A stretch of DNA of 64,000 nucleotides from Apoderus coryli (GCA_911728435.2 OU452198.1:21114001-21178000); one strand, 5' to 3'. Counted from the stretch's first letter, positions 32,651 through 45,720 are shown. The notes: generated by a model from the sequence alone, not told the origin. Made by a program: numbers and translations.

Positions 32651-33122
32651 ATGGCTAGCGTTCAGTTAAGCCAGACAGAAGCTTTGAGGCAGTTGCATAT
32701 AGACCATGTTGAAAAACTGGTAAGCCTAGTTCATGCAGCTGGAGATGATTTAAGCTTACATGCTCGTTTTAAACTACGTTGCGAACAACTGGATAAACTT
32801 TGCTTTGATATCTAGCCCTGAAAAAACTGACTTTGAGGCACAAAAAAAATTAGGAGTGACTTTATCGATAATTTCTTCACGGCTCGCACTGCTTATTCAA
32901 ATTTATTTTGTGAAACTGAAACAAAGTGTATTGTTACTGATAGTAATAATTCTCCTCACGGCCCTAACGTAAAATTGCCTAAGATTTCATTGCTTACATT
33001 TGATAGCAAATATACTGATTGGCCTACATTTTATGAATTGTTTGTCGATCTAATTCATAATAATGCAAATCTTTCAAATACTGAAAAGTACCAATTGTTG
33101 GGTATTGTAGTGGACTGTATAT
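32651..33122 (+). pseudogene. BEL/Pao gag N-terminal fragment
   Basis: The first frame, MASVQLSQTEALRQLHIDHV (32651-32815), shifts to the 32810-33120 region with DFEAQKKLGVTLS and then KLPKISLLTFDSKYTDWPTF plus YELFVDLIHNN. That wording is the conserved gag block (DUF1759) of BEL/Pao elements. Two or more frameshifts are present. The homology stops exactly where the minus-strand BEL LTR begins (33123), so this plus-strand gag faces a minus-strand element. Confidence 0.8.
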
Positions 33123-33362
33123 TGGATTAATGAATTTGTTGATTTTTGTAGTTTTTAAACATTTATTTACAAAAATAATATTCAACAAATAACACAAACG
33201 CTCTCTATGATAGAATATAAGAGAATGCTGCTGCTGCTGCACTGCACATATAAGCTTTTTATTAAATACAACTTGCAGTGTTGCCAAACAACTTAAAATT
33301 AAAATATATTATTTTAATAACAATGACAATTATTATTTTAATAGTACACGTAGGCGTGTCCA
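33123..33362 (-). repeat. BEL/Pao LTR (3' LTR of the minus-strand copy)
   Basis: On the minus strand a purine-rich tract (AAGGTGGGCGGGA, 33363-33375) precedes TGGACACGCC. The segment runs about 240 bp to CCA, with AATAAA inside. Position just after the integrase end fits a 3' LTR. The outer edge is inferred from the TG...CA rule. Confidence 0.6.
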
Positions 33363-33419
33363 TCCCGCCCACCTTGAAATAATAATTTCAACATTGATAG
33401 GTAAGTATTTTAGGTATTT

Positions 33420-35935
33420 AGTCTGTTGGTGTCACAGCGCGTTTCAGAATAGTATTGTCACTGCACTTCACTGTAGCCACACGTACAACATTGTCATTTC
33501 CAAAATTATTGTTCCACTTGGATCTGGATTGCAAACCACTCACATACTCCTTCGACCATCTCGTCCAAAATTGCTGGAGTATCTTTTGCATTTGCTGGTA
33601 CTTGTTGAGCCGACTTGTCTGAAGCTCGGTGTAGTCAGGATCGGGGATTGAGGTAATGGGCTTGCCAATTAAGAAATGTGAGGGTGTTAGGGGGTTAGGA
33701 TCTAAAGGATCTGAGGAAAGAGGTCCTAATCTAATGGCCTTGAATTCAGTATACTCTCTATTTGGGACAGAAGCGTACTGAAGTCCTCAGGTTAAATTAG
33801 ACTGACCTAACATTCGCTTTAGGTGGTATTTGACTTGTTTTATATTTGATTCCCATATCCCTCCGAAGTTGGGAGCTTAGGGTGGTATGAAATTCCACTG
33901 AATACCTTGAACAGCTAAATTTTCAGAAATAAAACTATTGTGAGATTTCAGGAATGATTTGATACCTGCATCTGCGCCTACGAAAGTAGGATCATTGTCT
34001 GAGAATAATTGTAGGGGCAAGCCTCTTCGAGCAATAAATCGTTTAAGCATTGCAATGAAAGCTTCTGACGTTAAACTTGTTACCAACTCTAAGTGCACGC
34101 ATTTCGTGCTAAGACAAATAAATATACAAATGTATGCCTTCAAAAGTTTGGCACCTCTAATTCTCTCTATTTTTCCCTAACTGCAAATAGCAATTGTTGC
34201 GCTCCGCAATGCATTAATTTAATATGTTCTCGGCGGCTTATTAGAGTAGTTAAGTGATGTTTGGGACATAGTATAATAAGATGCCTTTTACTAAAAGATA
34301 TATTGGCATTTTTAATCCTACCACCAACTCTCAATATATCCTGATTGTCTAGAAATGGATTTAATTGTAATAACGTACTTTTGTTATTTATATTACGGTT
34401 ATTTTTAATATCGTAGTAATCCTTAGAGAAGGACTGGATTTGGGCAATGCGAATAATTTTGTAAAGGGCCTCGTTTAGTTCAGCTGTCGATAAACTGCCA
34501 AGCTTGCGCTTATTGGGATTTTTTAAATTGTAATAAAATCTACAGCAAAAGGCTGTATCTCTTTGTAAGAGTCCTAAGGATGAAAAGTTTTCAATCGGAA
34601 AATCAAGTAACTCGGTATTTGCTAAAGTAGAGATTATCCTTTGTTCTGGTATATCTTCTATGTTTAGCTCATTATCGAGAGTCTCAAAACTTGAAACAGT
34701 ACGGGTAGATAAGAATTGTGGTCCTTGCCACCAAAGGTCAGAATTCATGAAATATTCTGCGCTTGTGCCCCTGGAAAGAAGATCGGCAGGGTTTTCTTCT
34801 GACCTTACATGATACCACTGACTCAGTTCTACTTTGAATACTTGACACTCGGTTTGCAACAAAGGTCTTCCACTTACTGGGACAGCCCTTAATCCAGCAC
34901 AATACTATTGTTGAGTCTGACCAACAGTAACACTGGTTAATTGTAATTCTTAATGAAGAGCGAACCTTGTCAACTAAATTGGACAGCAAAACTGCAGCAC
35001 ACAGCTCTAGATTTGGTAAACTAATCTTTTTTAGGGGACATACCCTAGATTTGGCGCATAACAATCTTGTTATGAATTTATTGTTACTTATTTGACACGA
35101 CAAATATATACATGCACCATATGCGGTTTCAGAAGAATCTGAAAATCCATGTAATTCTATGACCATACTGGAATCATCCAGCACATATCTTGGAATATTT
35201 ACTTCATTAAGTAAACGTAAATCATGGCAAAAACTTAACCATTTTTTACAGAGTTAAAGGGGCAATTCTTCATCCCAGTCAAGTTTTTTCTGCCAGAGCA
35301 CTTGCATGAAAATTTTAGCATTTATCACGATAGGACCTAAGAGTCCCAGTGGGTCAAAGATCTGGCTTATCGTGGACAGAACTACACGTTTAGTAATTGA
35401 AGAATTATTATTGAACTCTCTAATAGAATATTGTATACTATGACGATTAGTATTCCAGTAAACCCCTAGAGTTTTATTATTCTCATTTTCACCTAGAAAA
35501 AGAATACTTGAACTTAAATTTTCATCAACAGAAAATTGACTTAACAAGTCTTGTTTATTTGATAGCCACTTACGTAACTGAAAACAACCTGATTTTACAA
35601 TATCGGTGACATCTTTCTGAATTTCTAATAATTCAGATACTGAATTGGAACCTGTAAGCAGGTCGTCCATATAGAAGTTTTCCAAATACGACACGACTAG
35701 CCACAGGATATAATTCTTTATTTTCAATACCAAGCTGTTGCAAACAACGTACTGCAAGGAATGGAGCCGAGGATGTTCCATAAGTTACGGTCTGTAATTC
35801 GAAACATTCGATTTCCTTATTGAAGTCCTCTCGCCAAAAGATTCGTTGATATTTCCTATTCTCAGGATCTACAAGAATCTCCCGGTACATTTTTGAAATA
35901 TCTGCATTCAAAACCGACGTAAAGTTGTTCATTAA
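33420..35935 (-). pseudogene. BEL/Pao pol: RT, RNase H and integrase remnant
   Basis: Minus-strand order: RT (35932-35254) with LNADISKMYREILVDP, TYGTSSAPFLAVRCLQQLG and NFYMDDLLTGS (YMDD box); RNase H (35184-34738) with ELHGFSDSSETAYGACIYL, LPNLELCAAVLL and CYCWSDSTIVLCWI; the linker NPADLLSRGTSAEYF and WWQGPQFL; integrase with REHIKLMHCGAQQLL, KCVHLELVTSLTSEAFIA, LFSDNDPTFVGADAG and FGGIWESNIKQVKYHL. Between HCGAQQLLFAVREK and KAYICIFICLSTK a deletion has removed the second zinc half and the first catalytic Asp. Multiple frameshifts are present. The N-terminal RT edge at about 35935 borders the pogo-like insertion. Confidence 0.88.
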
Positions 35936-35999
35936 AGGTTGTTGGTTGGTTAGCGCACGAGTAAAACGCGTAATTCGTCAACCAACTAAGAAATAGCGT

Positions 36000-37527
36000 C
36001 ACACATGCTAAACAAATTTGTCCTATCTGATGCATTTAGGCTAAAAAGCTGTTTGATAAGATCTTGAGGCTTTTCCAAAAATGCAACCTTTTGTTGAGGT
36101 TCGAGTATTATTTTGTCTTTATTATCTTCTTGAGAACTAACCCTTGGAAAAATAATAATCAGTGCTTCCACTGCTTGGGTTTGAAAGTTATTTTCGAAAT
36201 TTTCGGACACACAAAAGTCACTTCCTGATATGTTATTTCAGTACTTGACTGTTGACATTCTTTCCATAATTCATATAAAATTCTATCGTCGTTCGTTTTA
36301 AATTGCACATCTAGGTTCGAATACACATTCATTTCTGTTGGGTCAATAATGTCTTTAATCTTACTGAACTTCATAACATTTTCATCGTGAGTTTGAGGCA
36401 AGGTACATTCTGTTTTCTTATTTCCTAGGCACTTACTGAAGTCTATTGAACTGGGGTTCCATGGATATAATCATGCTTTAAAATCATTGATGATAATTTT
36501 TGGGCGAACTGAAATTGAAATTACTGCTTTCAATAATCCTGCAAACTCTTTCTTGGATAACTCCTCAGTCGGGTTAATTGTACCCCATTTTATAACTCCC
36601 TTTCTCCAACCATCTTTGATGGCTTAAATATGGATACATCGGCGGGCTGTAAAATTCGGGTTGCATTAGGATGGATAAAGCGCAACAAGAATAATTTCAA
36701 GGTTGGTTGGTACACAGTTCACTTAATTTTCTGTCAATGTGTATTTTATGGCCATCAACAAAGAGTATTACTCGAAACTGAACGCCCTTTTCTTTTAAAT
36801 TTGGGTAAAAACTATTGGCCACGTATTCATAAAATATTTCAGTTTTCATCCACCCCGTATCGCTAGTTGCAAACGTAATTCCTTCAGGTATGGAGTCACC
36901 TATTTCCTTGCGAAGCCTTTTACCTGAATAGATAATTAAAGGTGGGGTATAACTTCCTGCAGCACTAAAGATAAATAACACAGTAAGAGTTGTCTTTGCT
37001 TTGCCCAATTCTACTTCATACACATTTTTGATACCTTTTGGCGCAATTACTCTTATCTTTTGTGGACAGAGTTGTCTCGTCGGCATTCAAAAGCCTATCT
37101 GGGTGTTTAAGTATTTCGGTATATCCTTTTTCACTTAAATAACAATATATATCGTCAAACCATTTCCTTATATCTTGTTCACATAATGGTAGATGAAGCA
37201 GCAGATACTCCTGATTTTCGGGTGGTCAGCTCCAAATGCCTTTTCATGAAAGCCTTGTAACACCCATCACCAGGTAGATTATCCTTACAAATTGTTTGAC
37301 CGTTATTTGGATTTCTTCTTTTCTCCGGGGGAAACCTATTTTTTGGCAATCCTTAATCTATTTAATAATATGGCTTCTTCAATGCTGGTTAGTAGTTAGT
37401 AGTAGTTAGAAGGACCGTGAAATGATTTAACAAATTTATCTGAGAGTCTAAATTGTAAAGTCGCTCTTGATATTTTATATACTTCTTCCTATAATTCTCT
37501 TGGTTCGCTGTCTTTCGCATTCTGAAA
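36000..37527 (-). pseudogene. pogo/jerky-like DDE transposase remnant
   Basis: Minus-strand order: helix-turn-helix wording YKISRATLQFRLSDKFVKSF (about 37480-37420), NPNNGQ, EQDIRKWFDDIYCYL and HPDRLLNADET (first catalytic Asp, about 37090). The frame then shifts to CPQKIRVIAPKGIKNVYEVE and SDTGWMKTEIFYEYVANSFY, VILFVDGHKIH (second Asp), RILQPADVSIFKAIKDGWRK (third Asp) and LYPWNPSSIDFSKC. A tail to about 36160 and possibly 36000 follows. The order matches jerky-type domesticated and transposon-borne pogo transposases. It lies between the protease (37930) and RT (35935) of the BEL copy, so it most likely inserted into it. Confidence 0.82.
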
Positions 37528-37929
37528 ATGGAAAACACAATTATTGGCCGCCTTAACTAACAGTTATTGGCCGCGGCTAACAACTGAACAGAATAATAAT
37601 TGAAACTGTTTAAGTCATAATATGCCTTTTACAAAATCAGTTTTATTGAAATTTGCATTCATATATTATATTTTAGCCAATTACTGTGTAACATAACAAT
37701 TTCTTACCGATAGTAATTGGCTCTAATGAAATTTAGAATATAAGCGTTTTAAGTCTATTTTTATGATAAAATTGTAATTTCAACCCTTTCCAAACCTCTA
37801 AAAAATAATACTAATCAATGTTAAGCTGAGACAATCTGCTTCAAATCGGCACTTATTCAAAATCCGTGTTCTACCATCCGCCATTAAATGAAAACTAAAG
37901 CGTATTAGACATTATTTAAATATTGGAGG

Positions 37930-38560
37930 CAAATAACCGTTGGAGGGCCAGCAACTGTATCGTTTACCCTACTTGATTATGGGATATAATGGGATCAAGA
38001 CTGAGCTTATCAGATAGTTCTTCGGTAATAAAATTGGATTGAATCCTCCATCTAATAAAACTCGACATACGATTTCTTACTACGACCAAAAATCTGTACT
38101 AAAGCTGTTGCTAAAATCACGAAAGTGCGATCACGGCTGTGTGCAGTTGTAACAGAAATTTGTGAACATGTAGTTATATTTGAATTGACAGCATTAGTAC
38201 CAGATGTACTTGATATTGGTTGATTCAAATTACTATGATTGTTAGTTTTATCATTTGTATTTAATTGAACTGCATTATAATTGCAGTAAGTATTGAGCTT
38301 GTTTTTGCAACTACGGCAAGGACCCGAAGTACAGGCCAAGTTGTAAACAGTTTATACAAGCTTCTTGATGTCCTGAAATCTTGTGTTCACGGGCAAACCT
38401 TGAAATGTCTTGAATAGTAAATAACGTGTTGGTGAGATTTACAAAATATGCAAGTTTTGTTAATAGAAATATTTGCTTGTATTTTATGCGATGCTCTATT
38501 GTTTGAGCTTGGATTTTGTTGTATGCAATATTTATTATCAAATGATTCGAGCATTTGACA
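37930..38560 (-). pseudogene. BEL/Pao gag zinc knuckles and protease start
   Basis: Minus-strand reading across two frames: CIFCKSHQHVIYYSRHFK, then HKISGHQEACINCLQL, CTSGPCRSCKNKLNTYC (zinc-knuckle block of Pao gag). After a Ser/Thr/Asn-rich linker comes TFVILATALVQIFG followed by CRVLLDGG (aspartic protease box; DSG expected, DGG here) and SNFITEELSDKLSL in a shifted frame. It is on the same strand as, and upstream of, the pol at 33420-35935, split from it by the pogo-like transposase. Confidence 0.72.
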
Positions 38561-38899
38561 TCAATCAGTTAAAAAATCAATGAATGATTTGAATTGATGG
38601 TGAAATTATATTTTTTGTTGTAATTTCCTATTCCTTTTTAGTATGTATACAAGTATACATAGAACTAGTTATAACTTGTTAATAATTTACATTTACAATA
38701 CTAGTAGATGACTTAACCTAACCTAACTTATTTGTTTGAAGATTGTTTATCACTTATGCGAAATATAGCAAAGATTTCACCGTTACACTCACAGTTAGGC
38801 GTTTCTGCTCGCTGGATTTTATATAAGTGGCTACGCGTCTAGCAGTGTCCAGTTCTCAGCCTAATGATGGTAGTGATATGTCTTCTATCATGTGTAAGG

Positions 38900-39430
38900 A
38901 ATGTTATACAACCAGGGTTCATTTGGGATTTCAGTTTGGATTTTAGCATACCATGGTCCTTTGTCTTTCCAGTAAGTCTTCCATTTTTCGAGATGATCTC
39001 TTTTTATTCTAGGGATAAGATTCTCGATGTCAATTTTTTGGTATTGGGGAGCGTTTGATGATCTACCAATTTTAGGTAAAAGATCCGCTATCGTATTGCC
39101 ACGTATTTCCGAATGTCCCGGTATCTAGCACAGCCTATAATCAAAGCTGTTCTCATAAGCTTCGAGTATATATTGTTTAGTAAGAAACGAGTATCTATTG
39201 ACGTTTTTATAATTATTTCTGTGACTGATCTTTTCGATAGCACATTTAGAATCACTGAATATTACCATTTTTTTAATATTATTTTCGATACCTGGTGTTA
39301 TTGCTTTGTTAATAGCAGGTATTTCACCATTTGAATTTCATTAGGTAATCTCAGCGATTGTTTTATATTAAAAGATGGAAAATATATACCAATCCCTTCA
39401 CTTTGATCCTTTTGTTCATAGGATGGCGTC
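38900..39430 (-). pseudogene. LINE RNase H fragment (I- or R1-like)
   Basis: Minus strand: TDA (frame break) SYEQKDQSEGIGIYFPSF, NEIQMVKY, then in another frame ENNIKKMVIFSDSKCAIEKI (catalytic Asp), IPGHSEIRGNTIADLLPKIG (the His/Asp motif) and the tail RIKRDHLEKWKDKGPWYAK. This is the order of an RNase H1 domain at the end of a LINE ORF2. One internal stop and two frameshifts are present. Confidence 0.72.
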
Positions 39431-39743
39431 TGTAAATGGCCCATGTTTGATTAAATAGTTGCATTGAAAATATGTAATTGTTGGTGATTTGTAAATTTTG
39501 TTTGACTGAGGGTGTAATTTTCGGATATTATTTTTTTTTATTAAATTAGAATAAATAGCAATTATTTAAAATGAAAATTACAATGATTACCAAAGTGTTG
39601 TTTTGAATTAACCAAGTTTGAATTTATCTATTGTTTGTCGATCTAGGAATTGTGGATAGTGTCTTACCAAAATAATTTTACTAGTATCAGTACCATTGCT
39701 TGTATTTATGTATTATCTGTGGATTAACCAAAATTGTAGATTA

Positions 39744-39815
39744 TTATTTCGTCCACGGGTTTGGAGGTGGTGGTGACAATAAAACACGTCCTTTTTTATC
39801 CTGGGTGTTAGCCAT
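39744..39815 (-). CDS. Short frame, possible start of a LINE ORF1
   Basis: ATG at 39815 opens a 23-residue frame MANTQDKKGRVLLSPPPPNP and a stop. It is upstream of the RNase H fragment on the same strand, so it could be the truncated start of the LINE's ORF1. Too short to be sure. Confidence 0.25.
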   Translation of the reverse strand: MANTQDKKGRVLLSPPPPNPWTK

Positions 39816-39819
39816 CATT

Positions 39820-40552
39820 ATTTAAATTATTAGGTTCATAGTGGTTGCCAAATAATGGCCTGAAAATATATTTAATATCAATAAATTACGAATAAGAAAT
39901 AAATGAAAATTTTTACTTTAAAAGTTGGTTTAATTAGAATTTATGTTATTTATTTTTACTATAATAATAATAATGATGATTGTAGAGAACATTGGTTGAT
40001 TCCGGATTGTTTTGTTTTATGAATGGATCATTTTGTGTTAATGTGTAGTTAATATGGAACAATTATGGAAATCTGGAAAATATTTATTTATTGTAATTGA
40101 TTGTGTATTACAAAATCTGTCATGGAATCAATAAAATATGATTACCATATTGTTTAGCCTTTCATACTTATTCATAACATTATTGTATGATTGATTGGTA
40201 TTATGTGAACATGACGAATTGAGAAATGGATGGATTTGGTATTTTCTTAATTTACAATATAACAAATTAGTATACAATTAAAAATTTGCTTCAACAAAGT
40301 AAAACTATTGTAGGGCTTCCTTAAATAAGAATGCCGAACATAATTTTAAAATAAGACTAAATTTATTCATAAACAACAAAAATGAAAATTAACCGCTAAA
40401 CATAACCACACAAGAAAAAGCATAGCCTTCATCTGTCATTTCACATTTCTGACGTATATCCTTCAATGTCAACTGTCTTGTCAACACTGGGATCGTAGAC
40501 ACACTACACATAACGAGAGACAAAAATGCCTACACTATTAAATTTTATAAAT
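39820..40552. other. No gene recognised
   Basis: AT-rich spacer before the PLE2 pseudo-LTR. Confidence 0.4.
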
Positions 40553-41500
40553 TGATTGAATAAAACACGTCTACTCCACAAAATGATTCACATAGACATG
40601 TTGAAATCCTCTAAATTAGCCAGACATGTTTCGGATCATATGTCCATCATCAGTGGCTTAAAGAACCTTAGTTACAATATGAATGTGGTAATTGTGTTAT
40701 TGTAGTATTCGTATGATTTAAACATTTATATACATCTGTAATTGATTACTTATTTTGAGATATACTTAACTACATAATTATGGAAAGTCTTACCATTTTG
40801 TTGAAATTAAATCATATGTTAGTTAAATAAAATACATGAAATTTGATATAAAATGAAATTTAAATTAGATCATAGTTGGATATTAAATTTGTTTTTTTTT
40901 TCTTTGTTGGCCTACTACTACTATTGGTTTTCATAATTCTAATATATTTGGAGATTATAAATATTATACAATAAAATATTTTATTATTTTGAATTAAAGA
41001 AAAGATACGTAATTATATGATAATTATAAGTTGTAATTAAATAATATTACATTTTGTAGCAATTATTACAATGCAAGTTATTATTTTAAAAAACAAAGTA
41101 GAAAAAGAATTGGTTAAATTGCAAGTATTTTGTTGTGTTTTTTTTCGGACTTTTTTTTTACTTTAAACACAAACCTGTGGTTAAAGTAGATAGAGAAGAA
41201 AGATATACAAAAGGAAAATAGAAAAGTGAAAAATCATTAAAAAAGTTTACAGAATACTTTAGTTACATAATATCCTCTAATATGAATATATTGTTGAAAT
41301 TATTATTGAAAATTGAGGTATTTATAATAAGAAATAAGTGGTTCAATATTATGTAAAAACCATTTAAAAAGTTATACATGTGTAATTTTGTATAGAGAAA
41401 AAATGCAGTAATGTATTTGAAATCTTTATGTTTAAATCTATAATCTTCTGTGTAATAGATGAACAAAAAATGAAATGGAAATGAAAAGAAATATGTTTTT
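40553..41500 (-). mobile_element. Penelope-like PLE2 pseudo-LTR fragment
   Basis: The outer end has CACGTCTACTCCACAAAATG, matching the PLE1 outer motif, then a canonical hammerhead, then about 850 bp of AT-rich sequence. No RT frame follows; the Helitron remnant begins near 41640. The right edge is approximate. Confidence 0.7.
40618..40658 (-). ncRNA. Hammerhead ribozyme, PLE2
   Basis: Minus strand: AGCCA, CTGATGA, T, stem II GGA-loop-TCC, GAAA, CATG, GTC cleavage site, TGGCT. Stem I has five perfect pairs and the core is complete; stem II is short. Confidence 0.9.
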
Positions 41501-41669
41501 GAGGATAATCCTTAATTTACCACTGAGAGGTACTTCTTACGAAGTGTATTCATTGAGAGGTTCATTAAGAACATCAATGTAACCACTAAAATAGCTTCTA
41601 AGGAAGAATTTCAGTGAAGACGATGTTTTTGGTATATGGTCAGATCCAGGGCGTAGTTTGCCTTGAGGA

Positions 41670-44600
41670 TTAGTGTTCTATGCAAATATGCACAGAGTCG
41701 AATCCACGGGTGCGACTGAAACATGTATAAATCATACCGTGAGTAAATACAGGTTATGGCAGATAGATGCCAATCCTTTCAAAAGTTTGACCTTGAGATT
41801 TATTGATTGTCATTGCGTATGCAACTTTGACTGGGAACTGTCGTCGTTTCATTTTAAATGGTAAAGCCGGAACAATTTCAGTCATGTCAATACGTGGTAT
41901 TAAAAATTAAGTTACCTCTCATATCTATTCTCTGAGCTTCAATACTATACTGATGTAGTCGAATAATCAACAATCTTGTACCATTGCACAAATTCAAAGC
42001 ACAATTTATGTTTCGTAATAATATAATCACCACTCCAACTTTCAGCACTAATTTATTTTCCGCCATGCCATTTGGTTGAAGGGAATTAAGCAGTTCAACT
42101 GGGTAGTTGGCTGTGTTTTGTTTCGACGTAATGATTGGACTGTATGTATTTGATTAAAATCACTTCTTGACTTGTTTTAATTATTTTATTTGCGATATAA
42201 CAACTAAATGTGTGGTGCACGATGTGCATTGTTTGATAGTTTTTATACAAGTGATGAATCTGACTTTCTGATATTTGGCGCAATGCTTATATGCCGCGTT
42301 GCCACGTATCTCACAAATATATATAAGATACGAAAAGTAATGATAAACATCAGGCTGCTGGAACATATTCATAGTTTTCGTAGAGAATTGTATCGGCACT
42401 GTAGTAGATAGTTGCAGGGCCGTTTATAGCTTGAACAATCGATTGCATAATTATGGTTCAAAGACGTGAGAATAGCACAATGGGGTAAATTTTCAGGTTG
42501 TAAATTTGGAAATCAAACTTGTATTAACTGTACATTGAGGCGGAACAGTAAATAGACTGGGTCTTGTAGGAATATTCACAGAAGGTAAAGTAGCATTTCC
42601 GAAGTGTAGAAGCCACACGGAAAATTCTTGTTCTTCTGGACGTGCTCTTTCGTTGACCACTAACACCAATTTGGTAAAAGCGGGCCAGAAGTAACTGTAT
42701 TTTATAGCTTCTGAAACAATCTGTGAACGATGTTTGACGAAAGTCTCCTGATAGCAAAACAACTTCACCACCAACTAATTTATCATTACCACATATATCC
42801 TTTAATAATCAATACCTAATCAGTTCTAGAGCTAAACGGGGAATCATGGACATTTCATCAACAATGATCAGTTTCGCATTTTTAATAAGGCGGCCTTCTT
42901 GTGTATTGGCTCTGAGATATGATACAGAAATATCTGTTATAGGAACCGGAAGTTTGAAGCAAGAGTGCAATGTCCTCCCTTGTTTTATGAGGCTAGCACT
43001 AATACCAGTCCTCTAATGTTGGTTAAACCACGGCGAATGTAGTCTTCCATCATTGAATGTTGAAACATTTTCCACAGATTTTGAGGATTTGTCATTTCTG
43101 CAAAACAGAGAATGTGAGCAAAAAATCTCCTAATCTTTTTTGGAAAATGTAATCGTCGAGCTTCATCCAAAGCTCGATTCCATTCTTCATAATCTTGTAA
43201 GAGGAGTCTAGCACGACATGCATCAAGAAAAGTGTCGTATAATACACCTATAAAAAAATAAATGTATTGAGATTAATAGCCTTATAGATTTCTGCAATAA
43301 ATAACGAACTAATAAATATGTAGATATGTAAACATAAAATATGTACCATCAACAGTGTGTAAATCTTCATATGAAGTGGCTCCTGTAACATGCAGCAATA
43401 ATACTCGTAAGTGATATTGCTCAGTGCTGCGAATAGACACATTGTCCATTCGTGCAACCATTTTGTCTCTTCCACGTTGTCGTCGTTGCCCACATCGTTG
43501 TGGAAGTTTCCAGACATAGTATAGAGGTATATCTGGGTATCTAAATTGATTTGCATCAATATCTTCTTGATTTAGACGAAACCAATCAGTTAGCTGTGTT
43601 GTTCGATTGCATTACCTCTCTGGAAATGTACAATATTTCTATGAGGTAGGTGTGCTGGTAATCGATATACAGTATGAGTCATATCATGAATTTTGAACTG
43701 ATTCAGATGATGTGCAGCTTCCGGTGCACTCAAATATCTTCCAGTTTCCAGTCTCATCATAGTTGATTGAATTATTGATTTGTAAATGAAGTAAACCACA
43801 ATCAACTCCTTCATAAACGTATTTGTGGAGATATCTGACTACATTTTGGCTGGCACAGATATCAAAATTAATATGAGCCTTATACCTAAGTAAAAGGTAA
43901 CGATTGTACGGAACTACCCATTTGTTATTGACAATATGGGTGTTTCTAATGAATACTTCTCTGCTATTGTTACATCTTTTGTAACTAACTCGACCATTTG
44001 GATTATGGGTCGTTTCTTCACGAAATTCATGTGGGAATCTGCGCTTGCAGCGGCCTTCTTCCCTTCACGAAGCATTTGGATTTTCAATACCGCATGGAAT
44101 ATGAATCATATGTTTGATAACCAAGTCGTAAAGTTCTGGTTCTAGTTGACGATCTGTTATTTCTGCACATATTGCCTGCTCGATACGTAATGGATCTACT
44201 AATTTATCCTGTGCTCGCACTGTTAAAACTATAGGTGCATGAGGGTTGGCCACGTTTTTGGAAATCAATTTTGTAGTAATTGACACATGGTATTCTAAAA
44301 GATCTTTTAAAATTGGATTCAATTTGGTGTTGAATACCGGTCACCAACATGGGTGATTTGAAGCATCGTCATATGGTGGAATGTTATATACAATGTCTGG
44401 CCATTGGGGATTGCAAGTCATTGTGATAAAGAAGGTTGGTAATCCAAATTTGCTTTGCAAACAAAGGCTGTCTTGTAGCAATTGCTCCATATAACGTGGA
44501 CTTCCAACAAAAGTTGATGGCAAACTCACCATTCGGCCAACTTGTTCTACCTCCTCCTTATTTGCTCTTTGATGAAGGTAATCAATGAGTCCGTTGTAGA

Positions 44601-45678
44601 ATTCAGCTCGTAGTCGATCTTGATTCTTTTTAACGAACTCAATGTTGTTTGCCTCAACGCAAGCATAAGCTGAAACAATAAACTGTTGAGTTAATAAACC
44701 AGCATATTTAAAACGATCAAAAGGATTATGGTCATTTTCTGGTCTGATCGCCAAACGATATGCATAATATTGACATAAAGTTATTCTTCTATTGCTATTC
44801 CTGTGTACCAGGTTAACAAACCATCCAAATTCTCCACACAGGAACAAAGGGAAACACATAGGATCCGTTCGTTGGTTCGGGTGGAAAATAGTTTGGAATC
44901 GTTCACGTTGTCCTGGTTGTTCAGGTTGATTTCGAACGAAAATTTGATATTGGAGGTAATTCATTATTAAAAGGATATACGGCAGCAACTTCGTTTACTG
45001 TTGGTAAATCGAAGCGTCTATCGCCCCTTACTACTAATAGCTTCAATACCACATTGAGAACTTCGTTATTATTGCGTTGCAGTTCATTTTCATAAACCTC
45101 TCGTAACATCATATACCCTCTGGCATAAGGATTGAATGTTCTCATAACAGTCTCAATGATTCTCACCAACCCTTGATTAAGGTTGTGTCGCACTTGACTA
45201 TATATGCTATACGTTGATTGATAGCTTCATTTAGACCCATGAAGTAGATTGGGCCTCGGTTTGGTTGTGGATTTGCGACGTTTACATTGGAATAATGGTA
45301 GTATACTCTGCCATGTATTGCATAAGTAAACAGTCCAGGATTGCGATAGTCCCATAGATTCGCCTTTATAGAAGCCATTTTAATTGTTGTGGAAAATCTT
45401 GTAAAGGAGGTAAATTGTCAATATTAATTTTGCCACCATTACAACATTTTGTGTAAGATGAATGAACAACAGTTCGATCCATTGCAAAATGTAATGCGCT
45501 ACAAAATGTGCACTGACTAGTTCTTCACGATGACGTGCCATGCGATTTTCCAGATCATTTGGATTTGGAATATCCAGATTTTCATTTACTGCTTCACCCA
45601 CTGGGTCAATTTCAATATGTATAACTTCATCTTCAGCTGCAAGTAATGGTGTGAGTATTCTTACATCATTACCATTAG
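41670..45678 (-). pseudogene. Helitron Rep-helicase, degenerate (main exon)
   Basis: Minus-strand order: acceptor-like TTTTCATTTAAG then ANGNDVRILTPLLAAED (45678); CCNGGKI-type zinc finger near 45440; GRVYYHYSNV...PIYFMGLNEA (45163-45378); the Helitron N domain QYYAYRLAIRPENDHNPFDR to LPTFFITMTCNPQWPDI (44341-44988). The HUH site near 44240 reads PHAP after a frameshift (PHAH expected). Then RYLSAPEAAHHLNQFKIHDM and YRLPAHLPHRN (43590-43814). The helicase is partly readable: RRFFAHILCFAEMTNPQ; the broken GGDFRQT region near 42750; KLVLVVNERARPEEQEF; MTINKSQGQTFERIGIYLP near 41780. Many frameshifts; inactive. Upstream exons lie at 58701-59159. Confidence 0.85.
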
Positions 45679-45686
45679 CTTAAATG

Positions 45687-45689
<3 letters not shown>

Positions 45690-45720
<31 letters not shown>
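45690..45720. repeat. (TA)n microsatellite at the left edge of PLE3
   Basis: Simple repeat in the Helitron intron, directly bordering the PLE3 palindrome. Others lie at 53339-53392, 53482-53506 and 58479-58520. Confidence 0.85.

Noticed and set aside
41263..41466. 67-codon minus-strand ORF in the PLE2 region
   Set aside because: AT-driven composition (Phe, Ile, Asn, Tyr) and no RT or GIY-YIG wording.
45163..45601. Intact Helitron Rep
   Set aside because: Frameshifts and the damaged HUH site (PHAP) show it is a pseudogene.
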